A DNA stretch of 64,000 nt from Acinetobacter calcoaceticus DSM 30006 = CIP 81.8 (GTDB lineage Bacteria; Pseudomonadota; Gammaproteobacteria; Pseudomonadales; Moraxellaceae): the NCBI RefSeq assembly GCF_000368965.1, contig NZ_KB849780.1:1178145-1242144 (forward strand). Direction: 5' to 3'. The translations under genes and the position numbers were made by a program. Below the pieces are notes generated by a model. It was given only the letters and a program-made list of their open reading frames with translations. It was not told the DNA's origin and searched no databases. Positions within the stretch are counted from its first letter, which is position 1. Each line of letters starts with the position of its first letter. This document shows, piece by piece, positions 54,313 to 62,984 of this stretch.

Positions 54313-55164
54313 TTATTGATTAAATAATCTTTCTATCCAGTCAATAAATTTTCTGGCATTTCTATTTTTAAAATCTTCTTTATTTGGGATGTAGTAGCAC
54401 AGCTCAGATTGAACTGATTTAGTCTTAAGAGGTTGTATAAGATTCGCTTTAATAAATCTCTGGGCAAGTGTAGAAGAACAAAATACGAGTCCATTGGCCG
54501 CTAATGCCTCATGTATTCCAAAAATTTCCTGATCAAACTTCTTAATTGTTATTTGCGTTCGGTCCCATCCATTCACCTCAAGCCAAGTGTCTAGTGGTGG
54601 ACTTGGTAATGCTTTATTTTTCCATTCTGTGGTAAATAGCGTTATTGGCTCAGTCGTATATTTGGAAAGATCAAGTTTAGATGTACCAAATACATTAAAA
54701 GACTCATATTTAAGAATATCGTTAGAAGGTATTAAAGATACATCGCCATATCGAATAGGTAATGTATATAAGTGACTTTCTAAAGCTTCCCCTGTAGAAA
54801 ATTCAACTGAGATATCAGGATGTAATTGATAAAATTCATTTATTGAAGGAATTAACAACATTGCTGCCAATGAAGATGTTGTCGCCACTCTGAGTGTATT
54901 TCCATTTACTGTTATTTCATCTAGCGCATCTTCAATTTTACGAAATCCTTCAGAAATCGCTATTGCTAGCCTATCACCTGTCGTTGTAAGCGTTATTTTT
55001 CTTACCTGTCGATGAAATAAATCAACATTCAACCTGCTTTCAAGATTGGCAATATGATGTGAAATTGCAGTCGGTGTTAGCGAAAGCTCTTCAGCAGCCA
55101 ATTTAAAACTGCCTAGTCGAGCAGCTGATTCAAATGCCCTAAGTGCTTGCAATGAGACTTGCAT
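54313..55164 (-). CDS. LysR-family regulator (GcvA-like)
   Basis: 283 aa. The helix-turn-helix (residues 1-60: LQALRAFESAARLGSFKLAA, LTPTAISHHIANLESRLNVD) is of the GcvA/AmpR type. The effector domain carries SVEFSTGEALESHLYTLPIRYGDV, shown here in its shorter form LPIRYGDV, typical of this group. It is divergent from the azoreductase gene with 121 bases between, so it most likely regulates that gene. The inducer is probably a quinone or electrophile, by analogy. Confidence 0.87.
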   Translation of the reverse strand: MQVSLQALRAFESAARLGSFKLAAEELSLTPTAISHHIANLESRLNVDLFHRQVRKITLTTTGDRLAIAISEGFRKIEDALDEITVNGNTLRVATTSSLAAMLLIPSINEFYQLHPDISVEFSTGEALESHLYTLPIRYGDVSLIPSNDILKYESFNVFGTSKLDLSKYTTEPITLFTTEWKNKALPSPPLDTWLEVNGWDRTQITIKKFDQEIFGIHEALAANGLVFCSSTLAQRFIKANLIQPLKTKSVQSELCYYIPNKEDFKNRNARKFIDWIERLFNQ

Positions 55165-55285
55165 GCTTTCTCCTGAATCACAGTTATAGGTGATTTAAAA
55201 TCATCTATAGCTGTAATTTTCTCGTTTGTCTACTTCTCATTTAAAACTCAGAATAAATTAACTCCTAACCCTTATGGAATTTATG

Positions 55286-55966
55286 ATGAGCAAAATGTTA
55301 CATATAGATGCCAGCGTACGAGCTGCAATTAACCCCAATCCAAATCATAATTCTATTTCAAAAAATATTGCCAGCCGATTGGTCAGTTTGTGGAAAAATA
55401 AAAGGCCTATGGATGAGTATATTTATCGGGATGTAGGAATGAATCCACCTCCATTTATTACTCAGGACTGGATTGATGCTGTATTCACACCTGAAAATAA
55501 AAGAACACAAACTCAATGTGATGTCTTATCAATATCCGATCAGTTAATAGCGGAGGTTTCGAGTTCAGATATAATTCTAATTTCTTCTCCTATGTACAAT
55601 TACGGTATGCCTGCTCAACTAAAAGCATGGTTTGACCAAATTATTCGAATTAATAAAACATTTGATTTTGACCTTGCTCGAGGAGAATTCCCTTTACAAC
55701 CTCTTTTATCTGGAAAAATTTTAATTATTATCACGTCTAGTGGAGAGTTTGGTTTTGAGAAAGATGGAATTCGTCACAACATGAATCATCTTGTACCTCA
55801 CCTGCGTACACTCAGTAAATATTTAGGTGTAGAGAAAATTTATGAAATTGCCTCAGAATATCAAGAGTTTGGAGATGAACGACATATAAAGTCATTAGAA
55901 AATGCTTTTCAAAAAGCTGAAGAACTTGTAGCTGAACTTGCTGGTTCATTCACAAAAAGTCCGTAG
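55286..55966 (+). CDS. azoR: FMN-dependent NADH-azoreductase
   Basis: 226 aa from ATG 55286 (MSKMLHIDASVRA); upstream in-frame ATGs at 55274 and 55283 are less likely, since the family begins MSK. It is a flavodoxin-fold quinone reductase: the FMN-binding DASVRAAINPNPNHNSISKN loop, SSPMYNYGMPAQLKAWFDQI and IIITSSGEFGF are the AzoR landmarks. It reduces quinones and azo compounds with NADH. It is divergent from the GcvA-like LysR gene that probably controls it. Confidence 0.87.
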   Translation: MSKMLHIDASVRAAINPNPNHNSISKNIASRLVSLWKNKRPMDEYIYRDVGMNPPPFITQDWIDAVFTPENKRTQTQCDVLSISDQLIAEVSSSDIILISSPMYNYGMPAQLKAWFDQIIRINKTFDFDLARGEFPLQPLLSGKILIIITSSGEFGFEKDGIRHNMNHLVPHLRTLSKYLGVEKIYEIASEYQEFGDERHIKSLENAFQKAEELVAELAGSFTKSP

Positions 55967-56268
55967 AATATTAATACTTAGAGTGCTTAGAACTCTGGTA
56001 TATATAACATAGAAGTAGGAAATTACCACTTAAACCTTTATGAATACTCTATTTTTGAACAATTTTTCGAAAATAGATAATTTTTTGATCTTTTATTTAT
56101 ACTTTTAAAGTTAACTCCAAATACTCATTCTTTAAAATCTCTAAGATCTTTTTCATTCTTATGTGCTTTCATATTTTATTTAAACTATCTTTTCTAATTA
56201 AAGACAGAATAATATTTGCCTTTAATAGCTAAATTAATAAATTTAATTCAATTTTATATCGCATCAAT
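55967..56268. other. AT-rich intergenic gap
   Basis: About 300 bases between convergent azoR and recR. Nothing is seen here apart from the hairpin at its right end. Confidence 0.35.
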
Positions 56269-56294
56269 GAAATAAGCATCGGAATGCTTATTTC
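56269..56294 (-). terminator. hairpin at the recR end
   Basis: GAAATAAGCAT (56269-56279) pairs with ATGCTTATTTC (56284-56294) around CGGA, overlapping the recR stop. T tracts are short, so this may be a weak terminator. Confidence 0.55.
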
Positions 56295-56884
56295 ATTCTC
56301 ATACGGTTATGAACTGCCTGACTTAAGGTGTGGCTATCCACATACTCAAGTTCACCACCTTGCGGTACACCTTGAGCAATACGCGTCATTTGTATAGGTA
56401 AGTGCTTAGTCGCCTCTACCAAATAATGAGCGGTCGCCTGCCCCTCTACAGTCGCATTAGTTGCCAAAATCACTTCTTCAATAGTGCCTTGACTTAAGCG
56501 CTGAATCAGATAAGGAACACCAATTTCTTCTGGGCCAATACCATCCAAAGGAGAAAGATGTCCCCCTAAAACATGGTATTTACCACGAAAACTACCACTT
56601 TGTTCAATCGCCATGACATCCGCTGGTGATTCAACTACACACAATAGTTGGTCTTCTCGCTCAGTTGAGGCACAAATATCACAAATTTCATTTTCAGTTA
56701 GAGAATGACAAACGCTGCACTCATGAATATAACTTGAAGCTTCATGTAAAGCATGAGCTAATGCGAACGCACCTTCTCGATTTTTCATCAAAAGATGTAA
56801 TGCCATACGTTGAGCCGATTTCGGACCAACGCTAGGCAATATACGTAAAGCTTGAACGAGTTGTTCAAATCTATCACTAAACAC
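56288..56884 (-). CDS. recR: recombination mediator RecR
   Basis: 198 aa, full length. It has an N-terminal helix-hairpin-helix (LRILPSVGPKSAQRMALHLL), a four-cysteine zinc motif (CSVCHSLTENEICDIC), a Toprim domain with LLCVVESPADVMAIE and a C-terminal Walker-like segment. With RecF/RecO it loads RecA on gapped DNA. It follows ybaB by nine bases, the usual pairing. Its dnaX partner is not in the window. Confidence 0.95.
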   Translation of the reverse strand: MFSDRFEQLVQALRILPSVGPKSAQRMALHLLMKNREGAFALAHALHEASSYIHECSVCHSLTENEICDICASTEREDQLLCVVESPADVMAIEQSGSFRGKYHVLGGHLSPLDGIGPEEIGVPYLIQRLSQGTIEEVILATNATVEGQATAHYLVEATKHLPIQMTRIAQGVPQGGELEYVDSHTLSQAVHNRMRMK

Positions 56885-56893
56885 AGAACTTCC

Positions 56894-57223
56894 TTAGAAC
56901 ATGCCCGCTAAGCCAGGTGGCAAGCCCATACCAGAATTCGCTTTTTGCATTTTTTCTTCTGAAATAACTTCTGCTTGACGCACAGCATCATTTACCGCTG
57001 CAGCAATCAAATCTTCAATCATATCTGGTTCATCTTGAAGTAATTCAGGGCTAATTTCGATACGTTTTACAAGATAGCGCCCATTCATTGTTACTTTAAC
57101 CAAACCACCACCAGCTTCTGCTTGGACTTCAGTTTGGGCAAGCTCTTCTTTCGCCTTTTTTATATTTGTTTCCATATCTTTTTGCATGCGCTGCGCTTGC
57201 TGCATGAGCATATTGATATTCAT
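56894..57223 (-). CDS. ybaB: YbaB/EbfC nucleoid-associated protein
   Basis: 109 aa from ATG 57223, with GGAG seven bases upstream; an upstream in-frame start at 57247 has no support. The protein has the typical coiled N-terminal helix ([20 protein letters not shown]) and core [20 protein letters not shown], ending in [12 protein letters not shown]. It binds DNA as a dimer with a tweezer shape. It pairs with recR; dnaX, which usually precedes it, is absent here. Confidence 0.94.
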   Translation of the reverse strand: MNINMLMQQAQRMQKDMETNIKKAKEELAQTEVQAEAGGGLVKVTMNGRYLVKRIEISPELLQDEPDMIEDLIAAAVNDAVRQAEVISEEKMQKANSGMGLPPGLAGMF

Positions 57224-57504
57224 AACTTTACTCCGTATCTCTATCAAATCTTTAAAGTATTATTGGTTATCTGGTAATACTTTATAAAAACTTAATCTCA
57301 TTGAACCAACCCATGTGATTAAAATCCATACAGATTAGTGCATTGAACTCAAATTAATCTGTAATTCTGACACAATAGACTAATGTTTTCTATCAGTATC
57401 TCTAGCTCTATTTCACGTAGCTACATGAGTGGCATGATTAAACTTAGATCCACTTCATAAACGCCTAAAAATTGTACATTAAAGCCTTATGAAAATTTAG
57501 GTCA

Positions 57505-57753
57505 CTATTGAGATGCCTGTAACCCTTTATCAATTGTTTTATATTCACTTAAAGGGACTTTCTTAAAGGAGGTATTTGCTTCTTGAATAGATTTATCTGC
57601 TTCTTGCACCGACTTCTCTGCATTGTTAATCAATAAGGTTGTCTCATTCACTGGGTTCTGATTCGGTTTGGTCAGCAATTTGTATCCAACTACCCCGATT
57701 ACCCCCACTACAACGACAATAGCAATAGGCTTAAGCATTTTTAAAACTCGCAT
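57505..57753 (-). CDS. 82-aa membrane-anchored protein with coiled-coil tail
   Basis: The N-terminus has one membrane helix (PIAIVVVVGVIGVVGYKLL) and a helical tail with AEKSVQEADKSIQEAN, then a polar end. It shares this plan with the 60-aa product at 16582-16764 (AEQSIASAETSVNKAN). It is an orphan between ybaB and metZ on the same strand. No family is recognised; an inner-membrane protein with a coiled coil is the best description. Confidence 0.65.
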   Translation of the reverse strand: MRVLKMLKPIAIVVVVGVIGVVGYKLLTKPNQNPVNETTLLINNAEKSVQEADKSIQEANTSFKKVPLSEYKTIDKGLQASQ

Positions 57754-57861
57754 TTCTTTTAATTAAATTTAAAGTCTTTATACCTTGTGCTCTTAGCCCT
57801 TATTTAAACAAAAATGTAGGTTTTTTATTGCAATTCTGAAATTTGAGTAACATTTAAATAT

Positions 57862-57891
57862 AAAAAACCATCTCGATTAAAGAGATGGTTT
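57862..57891 (-). terminator. terminator of metZ
   Basis: AAACCATCTC (57865-57874) pairs with GAGATGGTTT (57882-57891). On the minus strand a T run follows. Confidence 0.85.
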
Positions 57892-57933
57892 CATGAACAA
57901 AATAACCAAAGAGTGTTATTTCGATAGAATTAA

Positions 57934-59121
57934 TTAGATTAAATCCAGACCACGTGAGATATCACGGATAATATCATTAATATCTTCTAAGCCTACCGAT
58001 ACACGTATTAGACCCTCTTGGATGCCTGCCGCAGCTTTAGCTTCAGCAGAAAGTTTGCCATGTGTAGTCGTTGCAGGATGTGTAATTGTTGACTTCACAT
58101 CGCCCAAGTTACCAGTAATTGAAATAAACTTAGTATTATCAATAACCTTCCAAGCACCTTCGCGTTCGCCTTTAACTACGAAAGAAACGATCCCGCCAAA
58201 ACCATTTTGCTGTTTGGCAGCAAGCTCATGACCTTCATGAGTTGGCAAACCAGCGTAGTAAACTTTTTCTACTTTTTCATGAGTAGATAACCATTCTGCA
58301 AGAATTTGAGCACTTTCACAGTGTGCTTTCATACGCAAACGTAAAGTCTCTAAGCCTTTTAAGAAAACCCATGCATTAAATGGACTCATTGATGGTCCAA
58401 GCGTACGGACAACACCAAAAACTTCTTCTAATAACTGATGATTACCGACAACAGCACCACCTAATGCGCGCCCTTGCCCATCTAAATATTTAGTCGCCGA
58501 GTAAATTACAAGGTCTGCCCCAAACTTTAATGGTTGCTGTAAAACAGGCGTACAGAAGCTGTTATCAACCGCAAGTAATGCACCATTCGCATGAGCAATA
58601 TCTGCAAGCGCTTGAATATCTGCGATCTCTGCTAGAGGATTAGATGGCGACTCAACAAATAAAAGTTTAGTTTCTAGACGTACTGCGTTTTTCCAATCGT
58701 CTAAATCACATAAATCGACAAATGTAATATCTACACCAAACTTGGCAATATATTTTTCAAACAAGGCAACAACTGAACCAAAAACTGCTCTTGAGCAAAT
58801 AACATGATCACCCGCTTTGAGATATGCCATAGTAACTGACAAAATCGCGCCCATTCCAGAGCTTGTCGCAACAGCACGTTCAGCACCATCTAAAGCTGCT
58901 AAACGTTTTTCGAACATCGATACAGTCGGATTAGTAAAACGAGAATAGATATTTCCTTGAACTTGACCAGAAAATTTTGCTGCAGCTTCTTCTGCATTTT
59001 CATATACAAAAGATGATGTCAAAAAAATCGGTTCGCCATGCTCACCTTCAAAACTACGAGTATGTCCGGTACGAATGGCTAAGGTATCAAGTTGGTATTC
59101 TAAATCATCAGACTGGTTCAT
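57934..59121 (-). CDS. metZ: O-succinylhomoserine sulfhydrylase
   Basis: 395 aa from ATG 59121, with AAAGG before it; the in-frame ATG at 59145 has no site. It is a PLP enzyme of the Cys/Met metabolism family, with the PLP lysine in VIYSATKYLDGQGRALGG and SRFTNPTVSMFEKRLAALDG near the N-terminus. It uses sulfide and O-succinylhomoserine to make homocysteine. MetZ rather than MetB is favoured by the sequence pattern common in Pseudomonas and Acinetobacter. Monocistronic. Confidence 0.9.
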   Translation of the reverse strand: MNQSDDLEYQLDTLAIRTGHTRSFEGEHGEPIFLTSSFVYENAEEAAAKFSGQVQGNIYSRFTNPTVSMFEKRLAALDGAERAVATSSGMGAILSVTMAYLKAGDHVICSRAVFGSVVALFEKYIAKFGVDITFVDLCDLDDWKNAVRLETKLLFVESPSNPLAEIADIQALADIAHANGALLAVDNSFCTPVLQQPLKFGADLVIYSATKYLDGQGRALGGAVVGNHQLLEEVFGVVRTLGPSMSPFNAWVFLKGLETLRLRMKAHCESAQILAEWLSTHEKVEKVYYAGLPTHEGHELAAKQQNGFGGIVSFVVKGEREGAWKVIDNTKFISITGNLGDVKSTITHPATTTHGKLSAEAKAAAGIQEGLIRVSVGLEDINDIIRDISRGLDLI

Positions 59122-59256
59122 TAAATGTTCGCCTTTACTGGTCATGTACTAAAAACTATCATCATTTTGAGTGTCTAATGTATTTAAGGTCAAGGTAAAC
59201 CTTAAAATTATCGCTTAGACTTTATACAATCTTTAGTAAATAGTTGGTAAAGCAAG

Positions 59257-60342
59257 ATGAAACGCTTAAAGTCCCTTGTCTCTGAACAAAGTCAAATGAA
59301 GCATCTTTCTGCCCGACTATTTCACCCAAAAACATTGGTTCTGTCACAAAGCACTCCCTATGAAGTCATTGGCGAGTTCAATCAAACCCGTATTCGCTAT
59401 TACGCAGCAACACAGAAAAGATTTAAAGAGCCTTTAGTATTTGTTGCCCCACTCGCCATTAATATGGCGATATATGATTTATATCCTTATCGCTCTCTTA
59501 TTAAATATTTCCAAAATGCTGGTTTCGATGTCTATTTGGTCGATTGGGGAAGTTTAAAGTTTAAAGATAGACATCTTAACTTTTTATCATTTATTGAAGA
59601 TTTCATTCCTAAAGCGATAGAAATTGTCCGCACACATTCAGGAAGTGAACAAATCTCACTTCATGGATGGAGTATGGCTGGCATATTCGTCACTCTATAT
59701 ACTGCGCTTAACCAACCTAACTATATTAAAAACCTGATTGTTCTTGGTAGTCCAATAGATAGTTATGCATCTGGCTATATTGGCAAACTCTACCGAAACA
59801 TGAATCATCTTATTGGTCGTAACAAAAAAATTCAGGACCGTATTTATTCTGGATTGCCAAAACGCCTGATTCATAGTCCCGGAATTTTAAATTCATTAGG
59901 CTTTAAAATTCTTGATCCTAAAGGCTGGTTTGATGGGCATGTTCAATTGCTAAAAAATCTTGATGACCTACAATTTGTACAAGAGCATGCAACCTTAAGT
60001 AGCTTTTTAAATAATATGATTGATTACCCAGGTGGGATTAATCAGGATATGTTGTTTAATGTCTGGCTACAAAATCCATTAAAACGTGGCTTTATTCAAT
60101 TAGAAGATAACAAAATCGAATTAAAAAATATAGATTGCTCTCTCTTAGTTGGCGCGGGTCGTAGTGATCAGTTGGTGACTGCTGATGCTGCTTCTCCATT
60201 AAGTCAATTGACAAGCAGCCAAGATGTCACGTTTACTCTCATCCCCGGTGGTCATTTAGGCCTAATGTCGAGTCAGGCCAGTGCTCTGGAGTTTTGGCCA
60301 CAACTGGCAAAATGGCTGACCGAACGTTCAACACAAATTTAA
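59257..60342 (+). CDS. PHA-synthase-like alpha/beta hydrolase with serine nucleophile
   Basis: 361 aa with the alpha/beta-hydrolase layout of PhaC: GFDVYLVDWGSLKFKDRHL, nucleophile box SLHGWSMAG (S139), later GAGRSDQLVTADAA with the acid, and PGGHLGLMSS with the histidine. Class I-III PHA synthases have cysteine at the nucleophile position; here it is serine, so hydrolase activity (depolymerase or thioesterase-like) is more likely than polymerisation. The gene lies 10 bases before an HIBADH-like gene and is probably co-transcribed. No phasin or phaA/B genes nearby. Confidence 0.78.
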   Translation: MKRLKSLVSEQSQMKHLSARLFHPKTLVLSQSTPYEVIGEFNQTRIRYYAATQKRFKEPLVFVAPLAINMAIYDLYPYRSLIKYFQNAGFDVYLVDWGSLKFKDRHLNFLSFIEDFIPKAIEIVRTHSGSEQISLHGWSMAGIFVTLYTALNQPNYIKNLIVLGSPIDSYASGYIGKLYRNMNHLIGRNKKIQDRIYSGLPKRLIHSPGILNSLGFKILDPKGWFDGHVQLLKNLDDLQFVQEHATLSSFLNNMIDYPGGINQDMLFNVWLQNPLKRGFIQLEDNKIELKNIDCSLLVGAGRSDQLVTADAASPLSQLTSSQDVTFTLIPGGHLGLMSSQASALEFWPQLAKWLTERSTQI

Positions 60343-60352
60343 GGACAAGGTC

Positions 60353-61225
60353 ATGAGTCAATCTGTTGCATTTATTGGTTTGGGTGCAATGGGCTACCGT
60401 ATGGCAGCACATTTACCGAAACACTTCGATACTGTCTATGTATGGAATCGAAATTTCGAAAAAGCCAAACAACATGCAATAGCATATGGCACAAAGGCTG
60501 CCTCATTAGAGCAAGCGGTACAAGCAGATATTATCTTTTCATGTTTACCGACAAGCAGTGACGTAGAAGCACTTATTAATGATGTACAAATTAAATCTGG
60601 GGCAATCTGGATAGACTGTACAAGTGGAGTCCCTGACTCTGCCCGCACATTAGCAAGCTCATTAAAACAATTGAATGTTGATTTTCTTGATGCTCCAGTA
60701 AGCGGTCAAACCGTAGGAGCTGAAAATGCAACTTTAACTGTAATGGTTGGTGGTGATGTAGCAGCTTTCGAACGCGCATTACCAGCTCTACAAGCGGTAG
60801 GACAATTAATTAAACATGTCGGTGAGTCTGGCGCTGGATTTGCAGTAAAAGCAGTTAATAATATGCTACTCGCGGTCAACCTTTGGTCTGTTGCAGAAGG
60901 TTTTAGTGCTTTAAAAGCGCATGGGGTAAGCTTGAACGAAGCTTTAGAGTGTATTAACGCTTCAAGTGGTAAAAGTCTGGTAACAGAAACTATCTTCCCG
61001 CAGCGTGTATTGAGTCGTGAATTTCCAGTAACCTTTGGTTTACCGCTTCTGGCCAAAGATACAGGAATTGCTTTAGATTTAGTCCATCAAGCTAAGCTTC
61101 CTGCTCCACTTTTGTCATTAACACAAAGTTTAATTCAGGCTGCGAATTTAACTGCTGAAGACAATAGTGACTTCTCGGCGGCAGTTAAAATGTATGAAGC
61201 ATGGACCAGGATTACATTAGAATAA
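60353..61225 (+). CDS. HIBADH/6-phosphogluconate dehydrogenase-like oxidoreductase
   Basis: 290 aa of the beta-hydroxyacid dehydrogenase family. The NAD(P) motif is FIGLGAMGYRMAAHL, the substrate loop DAPVSGQTVGAENATLTVMVGG, and the catalytic lysine lies in GAGFAVKAVNNML. The C-terminal DNSDFSAAVKMYE is typical. It acts on a small hydroxy acid (hydroxyisobutyrate, tartronate semialdehyde or succinate semialdehyde), but the exact substrate is unclear. It follows the hydrolase gene by ten bases. Confidence 0.87.
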   Translation: MSQSVAFIGLGAMGYRMAAHLPKHFDTVYVWNRNFEKAKQHAIAYGTKAASLEQAVQADIIFSCLPTSSDVEALINDVQIKSGAIWIDCTSGVPDSARTLASSLKQLNVDFLDAPVSGQTVGAENATLTVMVGGDVAAFERALPALQAVGQLIKHVGESGAGFAVKAVNNMLLAVNLWSVAEGFSALKAHGVSLNEALECINASSGKSLVTETIFPQRVLSREFPVTFGLPLLAKDTGIALDLVHQAKLPAPLLSLTQSLIQAANLTAEDNSDFSAAVKMYEAWTRITLE

Positions 61226-61390
61226 ATTTAATCTTTTAGATGGCAGCTTATTAAAGATGCTTAATTTTAATAAGCTACATAATGAATATCGAAAGAAAAG
61301 GATTGGTAAACATATAGCTCGGCAGCAAACTATATATGCCAATATAGAAGATTGAATTAGTATAATTCGAAATAACTTTAATAAAAAAAA

Positions 61391-61415
61391 ACCCATTTCA
61401 ATTTTAGAAATGGGT
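61391..61415 (-). terminator. hairpin with ACCCATTTC/GAAATGGGT stem
   Basis: ACCCATTTC pairs with GAAATGGGT around a short loop. On the minus strand an eight-base T run follows, but no minus-strand gene lies upstream; on the plus strand the tail is not T-rich. Confidence 0.5.
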
Positions 61416-61557
61416 TACAAAAACAAAAAACTATCAAACGCAGCAATTAAGGATCACATAATAGAAGTTAAAACATGTAAAATCAATACATCTTTCAGTT
61501 GAATTGTAAACTAAGATCAATTTTGGCTTATTTATATTTTAGATATCAAAAGAAAAA

Positions 61558-61585
61558 GCCCATTTCCGTCTAAATTAAAATGGGC
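61558..61585. repeat. second hairpin with GCCCATTT/AAATGGGC stem
   Basis: GCCCATTT (61558-61565) pairs exactly with AAATGGGC (61578-61585) around a 12-base loop. The arm resembles that of the hairpin at 61391-61415. Confidence 0.5.
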
Positions 61586-62027
61586 CCTGTGAATTCCACT
61601 TAATCCTAAAATACAAAAATGTGATAATTATCACGCTTTGTATTTTTATAATGTCATTGATATATTTCTTTTTCATTGACCCAATTTCAAACTCAAGCCG
61701 TCTATTTAGCAAATGAAAAAGCTATAAGATCTCATTTTTTCCTACAATTTTTTATATATTATCAACCGAACCAGAAGTATATTTTTCTCTCTTCAATAAC
61801 AGTTAAAGTAGATTAAAAAGAGAATCAAATTCTGGAAATATATATATAATTTTTCTTAAGTTTATGTTTTTATTTGATTTTTATAAATAGTTGATATATA
61901 AAGTTTTTATTTATATTGTGAACAAATTATCAACCAAAATGACACTTGAGTAATTAATAGTCATTGAAATATTGGTAATAAACCTTATATTGAGTACAGG
62001 TTCATACCTTTAACTGAGGAAACGCTC

Positions 62028-62297
62028 ATGAATAAATTTATGGTTGCAGTCTTTACTGGCATGGTGAGCATTGCTGGTTTAAGCGTTCAAGCTGCAACGC
62101 CTGAGCAAGAATGTCAGAAATTGCAAGACGATTATAATTTGATTTATGCATCAAAAGGCTTTTGTTTTAAAGATCCTGATGCAAAAGAAAAATATGGTAA
62201 TGAAAACTGTCATACGACAAAACCAAAGTTTTCTGACAAAGAGCAACAACGTCTTGATGCTATTAAAGAGCGTCAGAAAGAATTGAAATGTAAATAA
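62028..62297 (+). CDS. secreted small protein with YARHG-like motif
   Basis: 89 aa with GAGGAAAC before ATG 62028. A signal peptide (MNKFMVAVFTGMVSIAGLSV ending VQAA) precedes a short domain with LIYASKGFCFKDPDAK and KYGNENC, resembling the YARHG domain of periplasmic or cell-wall proteins. Four cysteines in the mature part suggest disulfides. The role is unknown. It is followed by the HIT gene after 18 bases, probably the same transcript. Confidence 0.75.
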   Translation: MNKFMVAVFTGMVSIAGLSVQAATPEQECQKLQDDYNLIYASKGFCFKDPDAKEKYGNENCHTTKPKFSDKEQQRLDAIKERQKELKCK

Positions 62298-62315
62298 TTT
62301 TTAAAGGAATAATAC

Positions 62316-62729
62316 ATGGCATACGATGATCAAAATATCTTCGCAAAAATTTTACGTGATGAACTTCCAGCGATAAAAATCTATGAAGATGATCAAGTTC
62401 TAGCTTTTATGGATATTATGCCTCAAGCCGATGGTCATACATTAGTTATTCCAAAAACACCTGCTGTAACGCTCCTTGATTTACCTCCAGAAGCAGCCGC
62501 ATATACCATACAAATTGTTCAAAAAATTGCGAAAGCAATGGAAAAAGCCCTCAATTTAGAAGGTATTGTCTTGATGCAACTTTCTGGAGCAGCGGCAGGA
62601 CAAACTGTTCCGCATGTTCATTTTCACCTTATTCCTACAAATGTGCATCAACTTGGACGCCATGCTGTAGAGTTAGGTGACCAAGAAAAAATTAAAGGAT
62701 TAGCTGAGAAAATTAAAGCAGCTCTTTGA
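62316..62729 (+). CDS. HIT-family nucleotide hydrolase
   Basis: 137 aa. The histidine triad H-x-H-x-H is in PHVHFHLIPT; other features are NIFAKILRDELPAIKIYED at the N-terminus and DQVLAFMDIMPQADGHTLVIP in the middle. HIT proteins hydrolyse AMP-linked or phosphoramidate nucleotides in the cytoplasm. An AAAGGA site precedes ATG 62316. A strong terminator follows. Confidence 0.93.
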   Translation: MAYDDQNIFAKILRDELPAIKIYEDDQVLAFMDIMPQADGHTLVIPKTPAVTLLDLPPEAAAYTIQIVQKIAKAMEKALNLEGIVLMQLSGAAAGQTVPHVHFHLIPTNVHQLGRHAVELGDQEKIKGLAEKIKAAL

Positions 62730-62742
62730 TTTTTAATTCATT

Positions 62743-62770
62743 AAAGCGGAGTTTTGACTCCGCTTTTTTT
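62743..62770 (+). terminator. terminator of the HIT gene
   Basis: AAAGCGGAG (62743-62751) pairs with CTCCGCTTT (62758-62766), then TTTT. Confidence 0.88.
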
Positions 62771-62984
62771 CGTCTAAAAACTATAAAAAATTAAAATAAT
62801 TAATTTATTTCTAAATTTTAACCGTCATAAAACTGTCATTTATTTTTCACGCCCCTGTCACAAAGTTTGCCGATACTGCTTAGCAAGTTGGTGAGCTTTT
62901 GTAACTTTTTGTACATAAGTCAACTACAAAATAAATAGTTAACTAGGCATACGCCATTTTTAAAAACTTTTTGGAGAAATCTCA

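Larger units (their letters stand above)
61226..62027. other. 800-base gene-free region with two similar hairpins
   Basis: No protein gene is seen. It contains two hairpins with a shared CCCATTT arm (61391-61415 and 61558-61585) and a long AT-rich stretch from 61700 to 61990. It could host an unannotated small RNA, and the promoter of the YARHG-like gene must be at its right end. Confidence 0.4.
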
